From: Tachypleus tridentatus | Taxonomy: Eukaryota > Arthropoda > Merostomata > Xiphosura > Limulidae | Assembly (NCBI RefSeq): GCF_004210375.1 | Contig: NC_134837.1 | Span: forward strand, 14,949,798-15,013,797 | Direction: 5' to 3' | DNA length: 64,000 nt | In this document: in pieces, positions 60,961 to 64,000 of the stretch | How positions within the stretch are numbered: the stretch's first letter is position 1 | Layout: every line of letters starts with the position of its first letter | Notes under the pieces: generated by a model | Told to the model about the DNA's origin: nothing | What the model saw: the letters and a program-made list of their open reading frames with translations, nothing else | The model's database searches: none | Made by a program: the position numbers and the translations under genes

Positions 60961-62708
60961 TATTATTATTAAGCCGTTATTACATATATATTTTAATCAT
61001 TTTACTTTTGCACTTTACAAACAAGCTGCATGTTGAAATTGTGATTGTAGGGCAATATTTGCGTAAAACAAATTAAAAATCATTGATCACAATACATTGA
61101 TATGCCAGTCCTAAACTCTTAATTTATTTTAGAATATTATAGACATTTTTTCGTTGAATATTGTATTTTAAATAGTCTATACATCTTAGCAATACAAAGG
61201 ACCTAAGGACTTTCAAAATTCTAAGTTATGAGCATATTATCTTTGAAATTGAAACTGTTCGCTTTCTCCTTCTGAGCAACATAACTTCAATCATAACTGA
61301 AAGGCATCCTTAGGTTCCTTCAGGAAGAATAGAGATGTCATATTTTACATAACATACAATTTACCAGAATCAATCTACAAACATTAAAAACGTTTTGAAA
61401 CAATTAGCCAATGTAATACGATGCAAACTCATTTAGTTGCTAAGAGTTAAAGGTAGAAGCCTGAGATATACCTCTCAATATTTCTGACAAACCAGTGTTA
61501 CAAAATCCATCCTGCACAGTTCATAAGGGAGAGAAGATTTAGATGAATTCAAACAAGAAAACTGCTTAGTTTCTAAACAGCTTGTAATTTATGGAAAGGA
61601 AAGATGTTACACAACAACAGGAATGAAACTTTACAGTTCAAACATGTGAAGTTTAAAACACAAGAAACAAGGATGCAAAAACCTTTCAAAATGATCTGAT
61701 GCGAGAGTATATGAACAAAAACATTTCAACTGATGTGGTTACCTTGGAAACACTACTATAGATTGTGACCAAACATTTTAGCTAAAGGCAGAAAATCTAC
61801 ACATCCTTTCAGATATTCCACGTCTTACAGGATTCCTTTATTTAAAATTTCTTGTGGTCTGTTGGAAAGGTGACTGAAGAAAAAATACTGAGACATCCTA
61901 GTTAATGATACCATGATGGCTGATGGTAATAACATTATGACAAAAATCATTACCAAGAATAGAATGCGCACTAACACAGATATTGAAACAATTAAAATAT
62001 ATCAAGAAAGGCCACTATGAATACAAAAGGCAACCAAACACAATGACGTACAAACTTGTATGATATCAAAACTGTACAGTTTAATCAAGAAAATACAATA
62101 ATAAAAAGTTTGAAAGTTCCAGAAGCAGCGTGACACCCATAAATATGCCAGCTACATGAAAGATGGTTGAACTGACTGCAGAATCTTGTGATTTTAAGCA
62201 CATGAATAACACTTGTTTGCTTAGAAGATTACCAGAAACACCACCTGAAAAAAATTACATAAGGCATGCCATTAGAAAGTTGATGCAGACAGAAAGTCTT
62301 CAGAAAGTTTGCAAAATTACAACTGCCTGAGCTCACCATGAATAACAAAGAAAAGAAGGTTGCAAAAAAAAAAAAAAGAGAGAGAGTACAACAGACTTTT
62401 AAGGAAACAAGTGGCCACTACAAAAGAAGGCAAAACTGTATCAAGTGTTAGCTGGACAACTGCTTCACCACAACAGTAACTTGATTTCAATGTTGTTTTT
62501 GTTTGAAAACTGGTCAGAAATGAATAGTAAACTTTCTTTAAATAATAATACATGTCACAGTGTAAAGAGTACACTTTTGGTCTTTGGTATCACTGTAAAT
62601 GTTAATAATTTGGATGAAGTTGTATCATAGTCGCGCATGCATGAGTAGTTAGGTTATACATACACAAACAACAGCATCACTTAAATACACGTGAATTAAA
62701 GGTATGTA
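60961..62708. other. No gene recognised; flank of the right direct repeat
   Basis: AT-rich sequence. The last kilobase (about 61500-62700) may belong to the same element as the direct repeat that follows, but the left copy is cut by the window start, so this cannot be compared. Small open frames at 60751-60942 and 62317-62630 are unconvincing. Confidence 0.3.
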
Positions 62709-64000
62709 AATGAACTACTAAGCTGTTTAGGACTATTTCATAACAACACATGATCATGAAAGTTTGAAAACAGACGAACAAAAGAAGCTATCATTCCTGT
62801 GTGCAGTCAGCAGACGTGATACAATTTTGTTTTGTGGAAATAGTTAAATCGTTGCAGGTAATCATCAATAATAAATTACTTTCCGTGTATGACACTTTGA
62901 AACTGACGAATCTTATCAGAGAACAAATTTGATTATACATTCACACGAACTCTTAACTCTGGTTAAACCCTTTATGAACTCGCATTTGTGTTCGTAACTG
63001 GACCTTAAAATGCTGCCTCCTACAAAAGATGCAGTACTGTACAACATGCTTACAGCTATCTTTCAGGCTACAATGTGGGTTAGAAATGATGTGACAATGC
63101 CAGATCTTTTTCTGATTGACTGAATGAACACAAACTGTATGTAGCTATTGTTGAAAATACCTTATCTGGTAACTGTAGAAAATGGTGGTATAAATCTGAA
63201 AAATTACTATTTTACAATGGTTCATGTAAGTGTAGGAAAATGTAGAAATGGTTGGTAAACCAGGACAGAAACAGATAAAGAACAATTTTAAGACAATCTT
63301 GTGTTCATATTGATGAGCAAAATGTAAAACTATGGAAACAAAGAAACTGATTTGGTGAAATATGAGAAAAACTTGTATACAAGGAAGGACATAATGATTT
63401 AAAGATATCAAAAAATGTCATAAATTCAAGGACAACAGGCAATGAAAGCCTTACAATGTAGATAACATATGGTCCACGAGCCCGTAAGTGAAGACCACCA
63501 TTATTGTCCTAGTGTCACAAGGTGTCTTAAGTCTTTTCAGCAATTGATGACAAACTCAAGTGTTTAGAATTCAAAAAATGATTCTATATTAAATTCATAC
63601 CTACTAGGATGAACAAAACTTTAAAATTATGAAATCTGACTAAATTTGATGGCCATTTTGGATTTTTAACCACTTTCAAAAGGACAAATATTTTGCCACT
63701 ATTCAGATTCATAGCATATTAAAAAAAATTACATTTTGGTAACAAAGTAGTGGATATTTTTTCGAAGCAGGCTCCTAGACTATTTCTGTTAAGTTTCCAT
63801 TGTTTCCCCAATCTCAATTTTTTTTTGGTTAGAACAATAACACCCAACACTAAGACCAATAACTATGCATAACTGAGATTATTAGATATATATTTCAGAG
63901 ACTCTAGAAAGAAGACTGTTCTTCAGTGAGACCAAATATGAAAATAAAAGCCAACAAGTTAGCTGATTATAATGTTGTTCCTACTAAATAAAGATTTATC
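62709..64000. repeat. Right copy of the long direct repeat
   Basis: Matches 1-1294 throughout, with a handful of differences such as a 3-bp deletion in the ATTATT run near 62875 and a longer T run near 63825. It continues beyond the window. Confidence 0.95.

Overview
This is a eukaryotic, AT-rich, intron- and repeat-laden genomic window from an animal. The tRNA-derived SINEs and Jockey-type LINEs closely resemble ones I associate with horseshoe crabs (Limulus/Tachypleus/Carcinoscorpius). That species call is inference from remembered sequence; arthropod is the safer statement.

Two host protein genes are recognisable, both on the minus strand and both cut by long introns. (1) 2826-8994 is the 3' part of an hnRNP M homologue. 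It has a Gly/Met/Asn/Ala-rich exon followed by three exons that together encode the last RRM and the stop codon. All splice phases agree and there is no lesion. (2) 26955-37476 is part of a KIF20B/MPP1-type kinesin, covering the post-motor acidic segment and the long coiled coil. Its six recognised exons keep good splice sites and compatible phases, but about six in-frame stops and six 1-bp frameshifts interrupt the frame and no motor-domain exon was found. I call it a non-processed pseudogene, perhaps a decaying duplicate.

The most striking region is 45456-55126: a tandem array of four complete units of about 2.3 kb plus a fifth partial unit. Each complete unit carries one initiator tRNA-Met (CAT) gene on the minus strand with a T-run terminator. 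The third gene lacks one base of the D arm. The left edge of the array is fused to a LINE 3'-end fragment that is itself tandemly repeated (332-bp period). The right edge is fused to a truncated SINE.

The rest is mostly mobile-element debris. A 2.77-kb Jockey-like LINE lacking its reverse transcriptase sits in an hnRNP M intron with a perfect 12-bp target-site duplication, inside a ~100-bp minisatellite. Other pieces are a LINE fragment with the RNase H domain (11.4-12.85 kb), a tiny TSD-bounded LINE tail (34.4 kb), two tRNA-derived SINE families whose tails resemble the LINE tail, a Tc1-like fossil with a nested SINE (16.7-18.0 kb), two short TIR elements, and Penelope-like 3' ends with hammerhead-like motifs. 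An old, long AT-rich repeat family recurs at many places.

The first 1294 bp of the window recur almost unchanged as its last 1292 bp, in direct orientation and 62.7 kb apart. Large stretches (18.2-23.5, 25.1-26.9, 37.5-42.4, 55.3-59.3 and 61-62.7 kb) hold no gene I can recognise. I saw no CRISPR, no intact virus-like element and no toxin gene.
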